Positions 52,018-60,771 of a stretch of 64,000 nucleotides of DNA are shown here, piece by piece. The notes beneath the pieces were generated by a model, which was not told the origin of the DNA, did no database searches, and was given only the letters and a program-made list of their open reading frames with translations. The stretch's first letter is position 1, and every line of letters begins with the position of its first letter. The position numbers were made by a program, and so were the translations under genes. Source of the stretch: Paracoccaceae bacterium (GTDB taxonomy: Bacteria; Pseudomonadota; Alphaproteobacteria; Rhodobacterales; Rhodobacteraceae); the NCBI GenBank assembly GCA_017510335.1, contig JAFWNM010000007.1:173439-237438 (forward strand), written 5' to 3'.

Positions 52018-52794
52018 ATGACAGGAAGAAACAAACTGAAAGCGCGCCTGAAGGCGGGCGAAACCGTCGCTGCGGCATGGCTTGATCTGGGGTCGCCCGA
52101 TGTGGCGGAACTGCTGGTGCATGCTGGCTGGGATGTCATTGTCGTGGATTGCGAACATGGCGCTGCGGGGCTGGAAGATGGCTTCAACCTGATCCGCGCG
52201 GTGGAAGCGGCAGGGGGCGAGGCCATCTTGCGCGTGCCCGACGCCAGCGAGGCCGTGTTGAAACGCGCATTGGACCGGGGCGCGCGGTCGCTGATGGTCC
52301 CCATGGTGCATTCTGCCAAAATGGCCCAGGGCGTGGCCGATTGCTGCCTGTATCCGCCGCGCGGCCAACGCGGGTATGCAGCCCCCATTGTGCGCGCGTC
52401 GGGCTTCGGCGCGTTACCCGATTTCGCGCGCGAACGTGCCCATGACGAATTGCTGCTGATGGTGCAGATCGAACATGTGGATGCGGTTGCCGAAATTCCC
52501 GCGATCACAGCTATTGACGGCATAGACATGGTATTTGTCGGCCCGAATGATCTGGCGGCGTCGATGGGCTATCTTGAACGCATGGACACCCCCGAAGTGC
52601 TGGAGGTGGTGAACAAGGCGGAAGAACTGACCCTTCAGGGTGGGTTGTCCTTGGGCACAGTGCTTTGGCCAAATCGCAACTACCGCGATTTGCACGATGC
52701 GGGCTATCGCCTGATAGTCGGGCCGTGCGATGTGGCCATGCTGGCCAATGCGGCCCGCGAAGCGCGCGCCGCCTGCCTTGACATGCTGCGCTAG
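52018..52794 (+). CDS. HpcH/HpaI-family aldolase
   Basis: A 258-residue class II pyruvate aldolase. LKAGETVAAAWLDLGSPDVA, GWDVIVVDCEHGAAGLEDGF (with the catalytic His), MVPMVHSAKMAQGV, CLYPPRGQRGYAAPIVRASG, MVQIEHVDAVAEI (metal Glu) and DMVFVGPNDLAASMGY (metal Asp) are all present. Such enzymes split 2-keto-3-deoxy sugar acids to pyruvate and an aldehyde (for example 2-keto-3-deoxy-L-rhamnonate aldolase). Start chosen at 52018, 13 bp after tctA. Confidence 0.9.
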   Translation: MTGRNKLKARLKAGETVAAAWLDLGSPDVAELLVHAGWDVIVVDCEHGAAGLEDGFNLIRAVEAAGGEAILRVPDASEAVLKRALDRGARSLMVPMVHSAKMAQGVADCCLYPPRGQRGYAAPIVRASGFGALPDFARERAHDELLLMVQIEHVDAVAEIPAITAIDGIDMVFVGPNDLAASMGYLERMDTPEVLEVVNKAEELTLQGGLSLGTVLWPNRNYRDLHDAGYRLIVGPCDVAMLANAAREARAACLDMLR

Positions 52795-52807
52795 GGTCAG
52801 GTGGGCC

Positions 52808-53674
52808 ATGGGCACGACCGCGCCGCATATCATCTGCGGGGGACTGATTGCGCTGGATCTGGAACTGTCGGTGTCCAGCTACCCGGTGGCGGGCGCCAAG
52901 CACAAGGCGCAAGCGTCCCGCCTTGTGGGGGGGGGTGGTGCCCTGAATGCGGCGGCGGCCATCGCGCGGCTGGGCGGGCAGGTCACATTGTATGGCGCGA
53001 TTGGCGATGATGATCTGGCCCCGGTGATGCGTGCGCGCATTCAGGCGCTGGGCGTGCCGCTGGATCAGGTGCATGGTGTTGCGGGCGCGGTAACCCCGCA
53101 TTCTGCCGTGCTGATCGAAGCAGACGGGGACCGGACCATCATCAATGCACGCGATGACCAGCTTGCCGCGAACCTGCCGCCCCTGCCGCACCCCTTCGGC
53201 TATGATGGGGCGCTTGTGGACACACGCTTTCCACAGATCACCACAACCCTGTTGGCGGCGGCGCGCGCGGCCGGAAAACCCGCTGTCATTGACGCCGAAG
53301 CGCCTGTGCGCCTTGTGCAGGATGCGCTGTGCCACGCGTCCCATATCGCGTTTTCGGTGCAGGGCCTGACAGATTATACCGGCCGCGCGGATGCCGATGC
53401 CCTGGCCCAGGTGGCGCGGCATTTCAATGTCTGGGCCTGTGTGACACGCGGGCCTGACCCGGTGCTGTGCCATGACGGGAAAGCGGCATATGCTATACCT
53501 GTTCCGGTGGTGGTGGCACAAAACACCAATGGGGCAGGGGACACATGGCACGGGGCCTTTACACTTGCGCTGGCCGCCGGACAGGATGAAATGGGCGCTG
53601 TCCGCGCGGCCAATAGCGCAGCCGCGCGCCATGTGGCGGGACAGACAGACAGTCTTGCGCCGTTGGGGGCATAA
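52808..53674 (+). CDS. PfkB-family sugar kinase
   Basis: A 288-residue ribokinase-like kinase. N-terminal IICGGLIALDLELSVSSYPV, then RLVGGGGALNAAAAIARLGG (substrate Gly-Gly motif), and the C-terminal signature QNTNGAGDTWHGAFTLALAA, in which GAGD is the catalytic Asp motif. Compared with ribokinase the protein is slightly short. It may phosphorylate the keto acid (like KdgK) or the sugar released by the aldolase. Located 13 bp after the aldolase gene. Confidence 0.87.
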   Translation: MGTTAPHIICGGLIALDLELSVSSYPVAGAKHKAQASRLVGGGGALNAAAAIARLGGQVTLYGAIGDDDLAPVMRARIQALGVPLDQVHGVAGAVTPHSAVLIEADGDRTIINARDDQLAANLPPLPHPFGYDGALVDTRFPQITTTLLAAARAAGKPAVIDAEAPVRLVQDALCHASHIAFSVQGLTDYTGRADADALAQVARHFNVWACVTRGPDPVLCHDGKAAYAIPVPVVVAQNTNGAGDTWHGAFTLALAAGQDEMGAVRAANSAAARHVAGQTDSLAPLGA

Positions 53675-53705
53675 AGACGCCATGACAACACAGGATGATG
53701 CATCG

Positions 53706-54704
53706 ATGAGCAAACCGTTGAAAGTGGCCATTGCGGGCGCAGGGGCCATTAGCGAATTCCACCTGAAGGGGTGGCAGGCGCAATCGGGGGTTGAACTGGT
53801 GGCCATTTGCGACCCTGACGCCGCGAAGGCAGGCGCGCGCGCGCAGGAATTCGGCATTGCGCAGGTCTATTCGGACACGGCCCGCATGCTGGATGACACC
53901 CGCCCCGATGCGCTGGACATTATAACGCCTGTGGGCACGCATGCGCCACTGGTGCGCATGGCCGCCGCACGCGGCATTCATGTCATGTGCCAAAAGCCCA
54001 TGACCCCCACAGTGGCCGAGGCAGAGGCCCTGATTGCCGAAGTCGGCGAAAAAATCCGCTTCATGGTGCATGAAAACTACCGTTTCCGGCCCCATTACGC
54101 CGAAATCGCGCAGCGTGTGCGGGGCGGGCAGATCGGGCAGTTGCGCCATGCAAGGCTGACGGTGCGATCTTCATCCTTGTTCAGCTATGGCGACACGCCT
54201 GCATTTTTGTTGAACCGCCAGCCCTATCTGGCAGAATTCCCGCGCCTTCTGGTGTTCGAGGTGCTGATTCACCATCTGGACGCGCTGCGCGCGATTCTGG
54301 GTGAAATGCGCGTGCTCGATGCGCGTCTGGACAGGATCAACCCGGCCCTGAAGGGCGAGGATGTGGCATTGGTCACGCTGCAATCGCGCGACGGGGCCGT
54401 GATCATGATTGATGCGAATATCTCGGCGCTGGGCTATCCTGATCTGCCCACCGACCGGCTGGAATTGCTGGGCGATGCTGATACGCTGGTCTATGACCGC
54501 GACCGCATCACGCTGCTGTCGCGCCCTGATGACGTGTCCATCCATGATCTGGCGGCGAATTATCAGGCGTGCTTTACCGGCGCGGTGTCCGATTTCGTGA
54601 CGGGTCTGCGCACCGGCCGGCCGTTTGCCACCGACCGGCTGGACAATCTGGAAACCCTGCGCCTGATGGAAGCGGTGTATGACAAGGCGGGTGGGGGTGT
54701 GTAA
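53706..54704 (+). CDS. Gfo/Idh/MocA-family oxidoreductase
   Basis: A 332-residue NAD(P)-dependent sugar dehydrogenase. VAIAGAGAISEFHLKGWQ is the nucleotide-binding start; ICDPDAAKA; IHVMCQKPMTPTVAEAEALI has the family lysine (Q-K-P in place of the usual E-K-P); NYRFRPHYAEI; LLVFEVLIHHLDALRAILGE has the conserved His pair. Start at 53706 follows AGGATG; an ATG at 53682 would add eight residues. Last gene of the LacI-controlled operon; likely the entry oxidation of the imported compound. Confidence 0.87.
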   Translation: MSKPLKVAIAGAGAISEFHLKGWQAQSGVELVAICDPDAAKAGARAQEFGIAQVYSDTARMLDDTRPDALDIITPVGTHAPLVRMAAARGIHVMCQKPMTPTVAEAEALIAEVGEKIRFMVHENYRFRPHYAEIAQRVRGGQIGQLRHARLTVRSSSLFSYGDTPAFLLNRQPYLAEFPRLLVFEVLIHHLDALRAILGEMRVLDARLDRINPALKGEDVALVTLQSRDGAVIMIDANISALGYPDLPTDRLELLGDADTLVYDRDRITLLSRPDDVSIHDLAANYQACFTGAVSDFVTGLRTGRPFATDRLDNLETLRLMEAVYDKAGGGV

Positions 54705-54721
54705 CGCCCAAACCCGCCCTG

Positions 54722-56671
54722 CTATACATCCAGTTCTTCCACAAACCGCGCATTCTCGCTGATATACTGGAACCGCAATTCCGGTTTCTTGCCCATCAGG
54801 CGCTCCACCAGATCGGATGTTTCGCCCGGCAGGTCGTCATCCACGCAGACACGGATCAAGCGGCGTGACGCGGGGTCCATGGTGGTTTCCTTCAGGTCTT
54901 TTGCGTCCATCTCGCCCAGGCCCTTGAAGCGCGACACGTCGATCTTGCTTTTGCCGCCAAACCCTTCCGCGATCAGGCGCGCTTTCTCGGCCTCGTCCAG
55001 GGCATAGACGCGCTTGGCCCCTTGGGTCAGGCGAAACAGGGGCGGGCAGGCCAGATACAGATGGCCTGCATCAATCATGGGCCGCATCTGGGTGAAGAAA
55101 AACGTCATCAGAAGGGCGGCAATATGCGCGCCGTCCACATCCGCATCGGTCATGATGATGATCTTGTCATAACGCAGATCATCCAGCCGGAATTTGCTGC
55201 CCAGCCCCACGCCCATGGCCTGGCACAGATCGTTGATTTCGGCATTCGTGCCCAGTTTGTTGCTGGCCGCCCCCAGCACGTTCAGGATTTTGCCCCGCAG
55301 CGGCAGCAGGGCCTGCGTCTTGCGGTCGCGCGCCATTTTGGCCGACCCGCCCGCGCTGTCGCCTTCGACGATGAACAATTCGGTGCCCGCGCGGTTGGTG
55401 GCAGAACAATCTACCAGCTTGCCCGGAAGGCGCAGCTTCTTGGTGGCGGTTTTGCGGCTGGTTTCCTTTTCCTGCCGCCGTTTCAGGCGTTCTTCGGCGC
55501 GCAGCACCAGAAAATCAAGGATTGCACCTGCCGCTTTGGGGTCGGCGGCCAGCCAGTTGTCGAAATGGTCGCGCACGGCCCCTTCGACCATGCGCGCAGC
55601 TTCGGTGGTGGCCAGCCGGTCCTTGGTCTGGCCCACGAATTCGGGTTCGCGGATAAAGCACGACACCAGCGCGCAGCCCCCTGCGGCCATATCCTCGCGG
55701 GTGATCTGGGCGGCTTTCTTGTTGTTGGCCAGTTCGCCATAGGCGCGAATGCCCTTCAGCACGGCAGCCCAGAAACCCGCTTCATGCGTGCCGCCTTCGG
55801 GGGTGGGCACTGTGTTGCAATAGCTTTGCACAAATCCGTCGCGCACCGGCGTCCAGTTGATGGCCCATTCCACCGAACCGGGCTGGTTGAATTTTTCCTG
55901 AAAGCTGACCTTGCCCGCGAAAGGCTTGTCGGAATAGGTGATGGCGCCGGTCAGTTGTTCATTCAGGTAATCGGCCAGACCGCCGGGAAAGTGGAATGTG
56001 GCCTCCATGGGGGTGTCGCCGTCAGGGATGGCAGACTTCCAGCGGATTTCCACGCCCGAAAACAGATACGCCTTGGACCGCACCATTTTCAGCATTCGTG
56101 CAGGGCGGAATTTCAACGCCCCGAAGATTTCCGCATCCGGGTGGAAGGTAACACTTGTGCCGCGCCGGTTGGGGGCGGGGCCGACCTTGGCCACCGGCCC
56201 TTGCGGAATGCCGCGCGAAAATTCCTGCGCGAACAATTCGCGGTTGCGCGCCACTTCTACCCGCATATGGTCCGACAGCGCATTGACCACCGACGCGCCC
56301 ACACCGTGCAACCCGCCCGATGTCTGATAGGCCTTGCCGGAAAACTTGCCGCCCGCGTGCAGGGTGCACAAGATCACTTCCAGCGCCGATTTGCCGGGGA
56401 ATTTCGGGTGGGGGTCAATGGGAATGCCACGGCCATTGTCACGGATGGTGACGGAATAATCCGCGTGCAGTTCCACCTCAATGCGGTTGGCGTGTCCGGC
56501 CACCGCTTCGTCCATGGAATTGTCCAGCACTTCCGCGACAAGGTGGTGCAGCGCGCGTTCATCCGTGCCGCCAATATACATGCCCGGGCGCTTGCGGACA
56601 GGTTCCAGCCCTTCCAGCACCTCGATCGAGGATGCATCATAGGTTTCGGAATTCTGCAAAAGGTCACTCAT
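54722..56671 (-). CDS. parE: DNA topoisomerase IV subunit B, ParE
   Basis: A 649-residue type II topoisomerase B subunit. GHKL ATPase: EVLDNSMDEAVAGH, IRDNGRGIPIDPHPK and QTSGGLHGVGASVVNALSD. Transducer region follows. TOPRIM domain: ELFIVEGDSAGGSAKMARDR, LPLRGKILNV, IIMTDADVDGAHIAALLMTF. C-terminal RFKGLGEMDAKDLKETTMDP and a short ending, as in ParE. The length and lack of the GyrB insertion favour ParE over GyrB. It decatenates daughter chromosomes with ParC. The end converges with the Gfo/Idh gene after 17 bp. Confidence 0.95.
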   Translation of the reverse strand: MSDLLQNSETYDASSIEVLEGLEPVRKRPGMYIGGTDERALHHLVAEVLDNSMDEAVAGHANRIEVELHADYSVTIRDNGRGIPIDPHPKFPGKSALEVILCTLHAGGKFSGKAYQTSGGLHGVGASVVNALSDHMRVEVARNRELFAQEFSRGIPQGPVAKVGPAPNRRGTSVTFHPDAEIFGALKFRPARMLKMVRSKAYLFSGVEIRWKSAIPDGDTPMEATFHFPGGLADYLNEQLTGAITYSDKPFAGKVSFQEKFNQPGSVEWAINWTPVRDGFVQSYCNTVPTPEGGTHEAGFWAAVLKGIRAYGELANNKKAAQITREDMAAGGCALVSCFIREPEFVGQTKDRLATTEAARMVEGAVRDHFDNWLAADPKAAGAILDFLVLRAEERLKRRQEKETSRKTATKKLRLPGKLVDCSATNRAGTELFIVEGDSAGGSAKMARDRKTQALLPLRGKILNVLGAASNKLGTNAEINDLCQAMGVGLGSKFRLDDLRYDKIIIMTDADVDGAHIAALLMTFFFTQMRPMIDAGHLYLACPPLFRLTQGAKRVYALDEAEKARLIAEGFGGKSKIDVSRFKGLGEMDAKDLKETTMDPASRRLIRVCVDDDLPGETSDLVERLMGKKPELRFQYISENARFVEELDV

Positions 56672-56757
56672 GGGGCACTGCTCGATTCTCTTGGGGGAAG
56701 CTATACCACCAATAGACCATTGCAGCGCGCCATACGCAAGGATTAGGGCTTGACCCC

Positions 56758-57810
56758 TTAGAGCACCGTCCAGATGTGAAACAACAGTCCGGTTGCGAAC
56801 GCCCCACCCAGCGAAATCGCGATATACAGTGCAAACACGCGAAAACGCACCAATGCCCAGACCGCGATGGCTGCGGGCAGCGATGTCACGCCGCCTGCAA
56901 TCAAGAATGCCATGCCCGCACCGGCCTGCATGCCCTGTTCCATCAAGGTGCCAATCAATGGAAGCGCTGCATAGCCGTTGAAATAAGCAGGAACACCAAC
57001 AATTGTTGCAATGGCAATGGGCGCAAGGCCGTTTCCGCCCAAGGTCTGGGTGACCAGTTCTGCAGGCACATATGCCAGCATCAGGCTTTCAAGCAGAAAC
57101 GCCAAAGATAGCCATTTCAGCAAAAACAGGAATGTGCGTGTCCCCTCCGTGCGGAATTTGGTCAGGCGCGCAGGCTCTTGCCAGAACTGCCAGACGGGGG
57201 GGGCAGGGTTGCGCGCCTTCGCACCACCACAGCCGCCATTTCCGACACCGTCGCGCAGTGGCGTGGCCAACCCGCCCGCGCGCGTGACCAGATGCACAAT
57301 TGTGCCCCCCATGACCCCCATACCCACGGCGATCAGGGTTTTCGCGATGGCGAATTCAAGTCCCAGAACGCCCGCCGTCAGCACGAACATGGACGGGTCC
57401 ATCAACGGCGAGGCAAGCCAGAATGCCATTACCGGCGCAAGTGGCACGCCCATTGCCAGAAGCGCGGCAATCAGCGGGATCACCCCGCAAGAGCAAAAGG
57501 GCGACAACCCGCCCGCAATCGCGCCTGACATGATCATCATTGCGGGCGCCCCCGTGAAGGCGCGCGCAATCAGGTTGTCCGCGCCAGTGGCCCCTGCCCA
57601 TGCCGCAATCAGGATGGACGCGGTCAGAAACGGGGCAATGGACACCAGCGCGCCACCGATCTTGTGCACCGAAGGCCAGAATTGCGCGGGGTCCAGCAAG
57701 GCCACTGCCAAAAGGACCAGCGCAAATGCCAGCCACGGGCGCTGTTTATGCCAGACATGCGCGCCGAACGCCGCAACAGGGCCGGACTGCGGAAGGGTGT
57801 GGTCGCTCAT
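56758..57810 (-). CDS. COG0701 permease (ArsP/DUF318-like)
   Basis: A 350-residue membrane protein with about eight helices. GGLSPFCSCGVIPLIAALLA is the diagnostic C-S-C-G motif, followed by FWLASPLMDPSMFVLTAG. A glycine-rich soluble loop (GVGNGGCGGAKARNPAP) splits the two halves. Some members of this family export organoarsenicals, others are of unknown function. GGAG before the ATG at 57810. It follows an ArsR-family regulator by 41 bp, supporting a metal(loid)-induced operon. Confidence 0.82.
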   Translation of the reverse strand: MSDHTLPQSGPVAAFGAHVWHKQRPWLAFALVLLAVALLDPAQFWPSVHKIGGALVSIAPFLTASILIAAWAGATGADNLIARAFTGAPAMMIMSGAIAGGLSPFCSCGVIPLIAALLAMGVPLAPVMAFWLASPLMDPSMFVLTAGVLGLEFAIAKTLIAVGMGVMGGTIVHLVTRAGGLATPLRDGVGNGGCGGAKARNPAPPVWQFWQEPARLTKFRTEGTRTFLFLLKWLSLAFLLESLMLAYVPAELVTQTLGGNGLAPIAIATIVGVPAYFNGYAALPLIGTLMEQGMQAGAGMAFLIAGGVTSLPAAIAVWALVRFRVFALYIAISLGGAFATGLLFHIWTVL

Positions 57811-57851
57811 ATCTATATCTCCGGCTTTGTGGTTGTATTGTGCAGGAAAAT

Positions 57852-58166
57852 TCAGGGCGTGCGCGTCAGGGCAGGCACGCCTTTGCAGCACTCACTCATA
57901 AGGAAATCCAGCACATTGCGCAGGCTTTCGGTATCGGCATGTGTTTCAACTTCGCGGCCCTTGCGGGTCTGCGTGATCAGCCCTGCCTGTTTCAGGCTGC
58001 GCAAATGATGCGCAAGCGTCGATAGCGGCATTTCCAGATGTTCGGCAATCTCGCCCACCAACAAGCCTGATGGTCCGGCCTGAACCAACAGGCGAAACAC
58101 CATAAGGCGCACGGGGTGCCCAAGTGCGGCCAACGCCGCTGCTGACGATTCTGTTTGTGTTCCCAT
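57852..58166 (-). CDS. arsR: ArsR-family metalloregulator
   Basis: A 104-residue winged-helix repressor. ALGHPVRLMVFRLLVQAG starts the HTH domain; MPLSTLAHHLRSLKQAGLIT is the recognition helix. The C-terminal CC pair in MSECCKGVPA matches the type of ArsR that senses arsenite through adjacent C-terminal cysteines; no CVC in the DNA helix. The ATG at 58166 is used because upstream sequence of the same frame is unlike the family. An ATAACT-N8-AGTTAT palindrome just upstream is its likely operator. Confidence 0.85.
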   Translation of the reverse strand: MGTQTESSAAALAALGHPVRLMVFRLLVQAGPSGLLVGEIAEHLEMPLSTLAHHLRSLKQAGLITQTRKGREVETHADTESLRNVLDFLMSECCKGVPALTRTP

Positions 58167-58175
58167 GCGTACAAA

Positions 58176-58195
58176 ATAACTATAAATCCAGTTAT
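58176..58195 (-). promoter_or_regulatory. Probable ArsR operator
   Basis: Perfect 6-bp inverted repeat ATAACT-N8-AGTTAT, 10 bp upstream of the arsR start codon, inside an AT-rich stretch. Typical of ArsR/SmtB autoregulation. Confidence 0.6.
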
Positions 58196-58333
58196 GTAAA
58201 GGCATTTCTGTTTGTTGGCAGTTGATTGCGCAATAAATGCAAAGATTTTGCCCCCATTTGCGCAACAGTGCCAGATTTCCGCATTGACGACACTGCTGCA
58301 TCGTCTTAGGTAAAGTGTGCTAAGGCTCGGTGG

Positions 58334-58390
58334 ATGGCTATGAAATATGAACTCGTGATTGTGCTGGGAAGGATGCGCATGGGCCGGTAA
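58334..58390 (+). CDS. ilvBN leader peptide
   Basis: An 18-codon open frame, MAMKYELVIVLGRMRMGR, with five consecutive branched-chain codons (L-V-I-V-L) and a stop at 58388-58390. It lies between the arsR promoter and ilvB, just ahead of an attenuator. A sequence of Leu, Val and Ile codons in this place is the hallmark of ribosome-mediated attenuation of acetolactate synthase operons. Confidence 0.75.
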   Translation: MAMKYELVIVLGRMRMGR

Positions 58391-58443
58391 CGGACACCCT
58401 TCAAGGACCCCATGCGCCCCCGAAACACAACGGGGGCTTTTTT
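58375..58443 (+). promoter_or_regulatory. Transcription attenuator of ilvBN
   Basis: Two exclusive structures are visible. Antiterminator: GCGCATGGG (58375-58383) pairs with CCCATGCGC (58409-58417). Terminator: GCCCCCG (58416-58422) pairs with CGGGGGC (58431-58437), loop AAACACAA, followed by TTTTTT. The terminator's 5' arm overlaps the antiterminator's 3' arm. A ribosome that finishes the leader peptide would cover the first antiterminator arm and permit termination; stalling at the L-V-I-V-L codons would leave it free. Confidence 0.75.
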
Positions 58444-58500
58444 ATTGCCGACCGCCGCGCTAAAGCGACCTTGAATTGACGCCTCGATGGAGCAACACAG

Positions 58501-60255
58501 ATGACACGTCAGATGACCGGAGCGAAAATGGTGGTTCAGGCCCTGAAGGATCAGGGTGTGGAAGTGGTATTCGGCTATCCGGGTGGCGCGGTACTTCCAA
58601 TCTATGATGAAATTTTCCAGCAAAATGATATTCGTCATATTCTGGTGCGCCATGAACAAGGTGCCATTCACGCCGCCGAAGGGTATGCGCGATCCACCGG
58701 CAAACCCGGCGTGGTGCTGGTGACATCTGGTCCCGGCGCGACCAATGTTGTGACGGGCATTGTCGATGCGCTGACGGATTCCATCCCGATTGTTGTTCTG
58801 TCGGGGCAGGTGCCCACCTTCATGATCGGGTCTGACGCCTTTCAGGAAGGCGACACTGTGGGCATTACCCGCCCTTGCACCAAGATGAACTGGCTGGTCA
58901 AGGAAACCGACAAACTGGCCGAAACGATCCATCAGGCATTCCATGTGGCAATTTCCGGCCGCCCCGGCCCTGTGTTGGTGGACATCCCCAAGGATGTGCA
59001 ATTCGCCACTGGCACCTATATGGAAAAGCCCAAAGCCAGGACCGAACATTACAAACCCCGCGTCAAAGGCGACATTGACGCAATCACCCGCTTGGTGGAG
59101 ATGATCGAGGCCGCGGAACGGCCCGTATTCTACACCGGGGGCGGGGTTATCAATTCCGGCCCTGCCGCCAGCCAGTTGTTGCGCGAACTGGCCGAGGCAA
59201 CGGGCTTTCCCGTCACATCCACGCTGATGGGGCTGGGCGCCTATCCGGCATCGGGGAAATCATGGCTGGGCATGCTGGGCATGCACGGCACCTATGAAGC
59301 CAACTGGGCGATGCATGATTGCGACCTGATGATCAATATCGGCGCGCGGTTTGATGACCGTATCACGGGGCGGCTGAATGCCTTTAGCCCGAATTCCAAA
59401 AAGGCCCATATCGACATTGACCCGTCCTCCATCAACAAGGTGATCACGGTTGACCTGCCTATTGTCGGTGATGTGGGCCATGTTCTGGAAGACCTGCTGA
59501 AAATCTGGAAATCACGGGGCCGCAAGGTCAACCGCGAAGCGCTGGCACGCTGGTGGAAACAGATCGAGGAATGGAAATCCGTGGATTGTCTTGCCTATAA
59601 GCCTTCCAGCGGCAGCATTCGCCCCCAACACGCGATTGCACGTCTGGAAGCGTTGACCAAAGGCATGGACCGCTACATCACCACTGAAGTGGGCCAGCAC
59701 CAGATGTGGGCCGCGCAATACCTGGGGTTCGAAGATCCCAACCGCTGGATGACATCTGGCGGGCTTGGCACAATGGGCTATGGCCTGCCTGCTTCCGTTG
59801 GGGTGCAGATCGCACACCCTGATGCGCTGGTCATCAATGTCGCGGGCGAGGCGTCATGGCTGATGAACATGCAGGAAATGGGCACCGCCATGCAATACCG
59901 CGCGCCCGTCAAGCAGTTCATCCTGAACAATGAACGCCTTGGCATGGTGCGCCAGTGGCAGGAATTGCTGCATGGCGAACGCTATTCCAGTTCGTGGTCC
60001 GAAGCGCTGCCCGATTTCGTGAAACTGGCCGAGGCGTTTGGCTGCAAGGGCATCCGCTGCGACAACGAGGCCGATCTGGATGACGCCATCCGTGAAATGC
60101 TGGCCTATGACGGGCCGGTGATCTTTGATTGTCTGGTGGAAAAGCATGAAAACTGCTTCCCCATGATCCCGTCGGGCAATGCCCATAATGACATGCTGCT
60201 GGGCGAAGCCGATACGCAGGGCGTTATCGGCGCAAGCGGCGCGGTATTGGTGTAA
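58501..60255 (+). CDS. ilvB: Acetolactate synthase large subunit IlvB
   Basis: A 584-residue thiamine-diphosphate enzyme. VVFGYPGGAVLPIYDEIF and LVRHEQGAIHAAEGYARSTG hold the catalytic Glu; LVTSGPGATNVVTGIVDAL is the PP-domain loop; PCTKMNWLVKETDKL; GARFDDRITGRLNAF binds FAD region. The ThDP/Mg motif reads AGEASWLMNMQEMGTAMQY rather than the common GDGS, a variant I recall from alphaproteobacterial IlvB. It makes acetolactate and acetohydroxybutyrate for Val, Leu and Ile. Leader-controlled; ilvN lies about 0.5 kb downstream. Confidence 0.94.
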   Translation: MTRQMTGAKMVVQALKDQGVEVVFGYPGGAVLPIYDEIFQQNDIRHILVRHEQGAIHAAEGYARSTGKPGVVLVTSGPGATNVVTGIVDALTDSIPIVVLSGQVPTFMIGSDAFQEGDTVGITRPCTKMNWLVKETDKLAETIHQAFHVAISGRPGPVLVDIPKDVQFATGTYMEKPKARTEHYKPRVKGDIDAITRLVEMIEAAERPVFYTGGGVINSGPAASQLLRELAEATGFPVTSTLMGLGAYPASGKSWLGMLGMHGTYEANWAMHDCDLMINIGARFDDRITGRLNAFSPNSKKAHIDIDPSSINKVITVDLPIVGDVGHVLEDLLKIWKSRGRKVNREALARWWKQIEEWKSVDCLAYKPSSGSIRPQHAIARLEALTKGMDRYITTEVGQHQMWAAQYLGFEDPNRWMTSGGLGTMGYGLPASVGVQIAHPDALVINVAGEASWLMNMQEMGTAMQYRAPVKQFILNNERLGMVRQWQELLHGERYSSSWSEALPDFVKLAEAFGCKGIRCDNEADLDDAIREMLAYDGPVIFDCLVEKHENCFPMIPSGNAHNDMLLGEADTQGVIGASGAVLV

Positions 60256-60269
60256 GGAAAGAGTTTTGT

Positions 60270-60755
60270 GTGAATTGGAAAAACTTGAGCCCTGAAAACC
60301 GTCGTGAGCTGATTGGAAGGTTTGAAAGCAAAACCGAGAAACGGCGCTATTACCTGTTGGCAGCGGCAGGTGCGAGCATCGGTTTTTTGGTGACGCAAAT
60401 GAACGACCTTGTTCCGAATTTCGGCCTTTGGCTGATGGTTTTATCGCTAGTTTGTCTCGGTGCAAGTGCCCTGCTCGGGTTGGTTGCCGTGAACCTTTCG
60501 ATCGCGGTAACTCAGGGAGAAGTTGTGCTTTATGACTTCGAACCCAAGGCGCTTCCCGAAGCAGTATCTGTTTCATGGGTCAAGGATTATCTAAAAGACA
60601 CGAAGTTGGACCCGACATTCAAGAAAATGCGCATGTATGACAAATGGCAAACGATTTTCCTTCTAGTCGGTTGCCTCTTGGTTCCCGTATGGAGCTTAAC
60701 GCGATGCGAAGAATGCACCACGTATTTGTGGCGCAGCTTAACTAATCTAGGATAA
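60270..60755 (+). CDS. Uncharacterised membrane protein inserted between ilvB and ilvN
   Basis: A 161-residue protein of unknown family. It starts with GTG at 60270 after an AAGGA box, and the spacing to ilvB (14 bp) and ilvN (16 bp) makes it part of the operon. Predicted helices are at about residues 27-44, 52-76 and 126-143; the loop between the second and third (residues 80-124) is charged and soluble; RCEEC at 146-150 is a possible disulphide or metal pair. It is clearly less GC-rich than its neighbours and uses different codons, so it is probably acquired. No motif points to a function. Confidence 0.75.
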   Translation: MNWKNLSPENRRELIGRFESKTEKRRYYLLAAAGASIGFLVTQMNDLVPNFGLWLMVLSLVCLGASALLGLVAVNLSIAVTQGEVVLYDFEPKALPEAVSVSWVKDYLKDTKLDPTFKKMRMYDKWQTIFLLVGCLLVPVWSLTRCEECTTYLWRSLTNLG

Positions 60756-60771
60756 AAGCAAAGGCTACCTC

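Noticed and set aside
49812-52529. A 905-codon open frame on the minus strand across the second tctC-tctB-tctA genes
   Set aside because: It is antisense to three well-supported transporter genes; its translation is rich in His, Arg and Gln with no domain, as expected for a GC-rich shadow frame.
55022-56746. A 574-codon plus-strand open frame across parE
   Set aside because: Fully antisense to parE, which has all topoisomerase motifs; the translated protein shows no family features.
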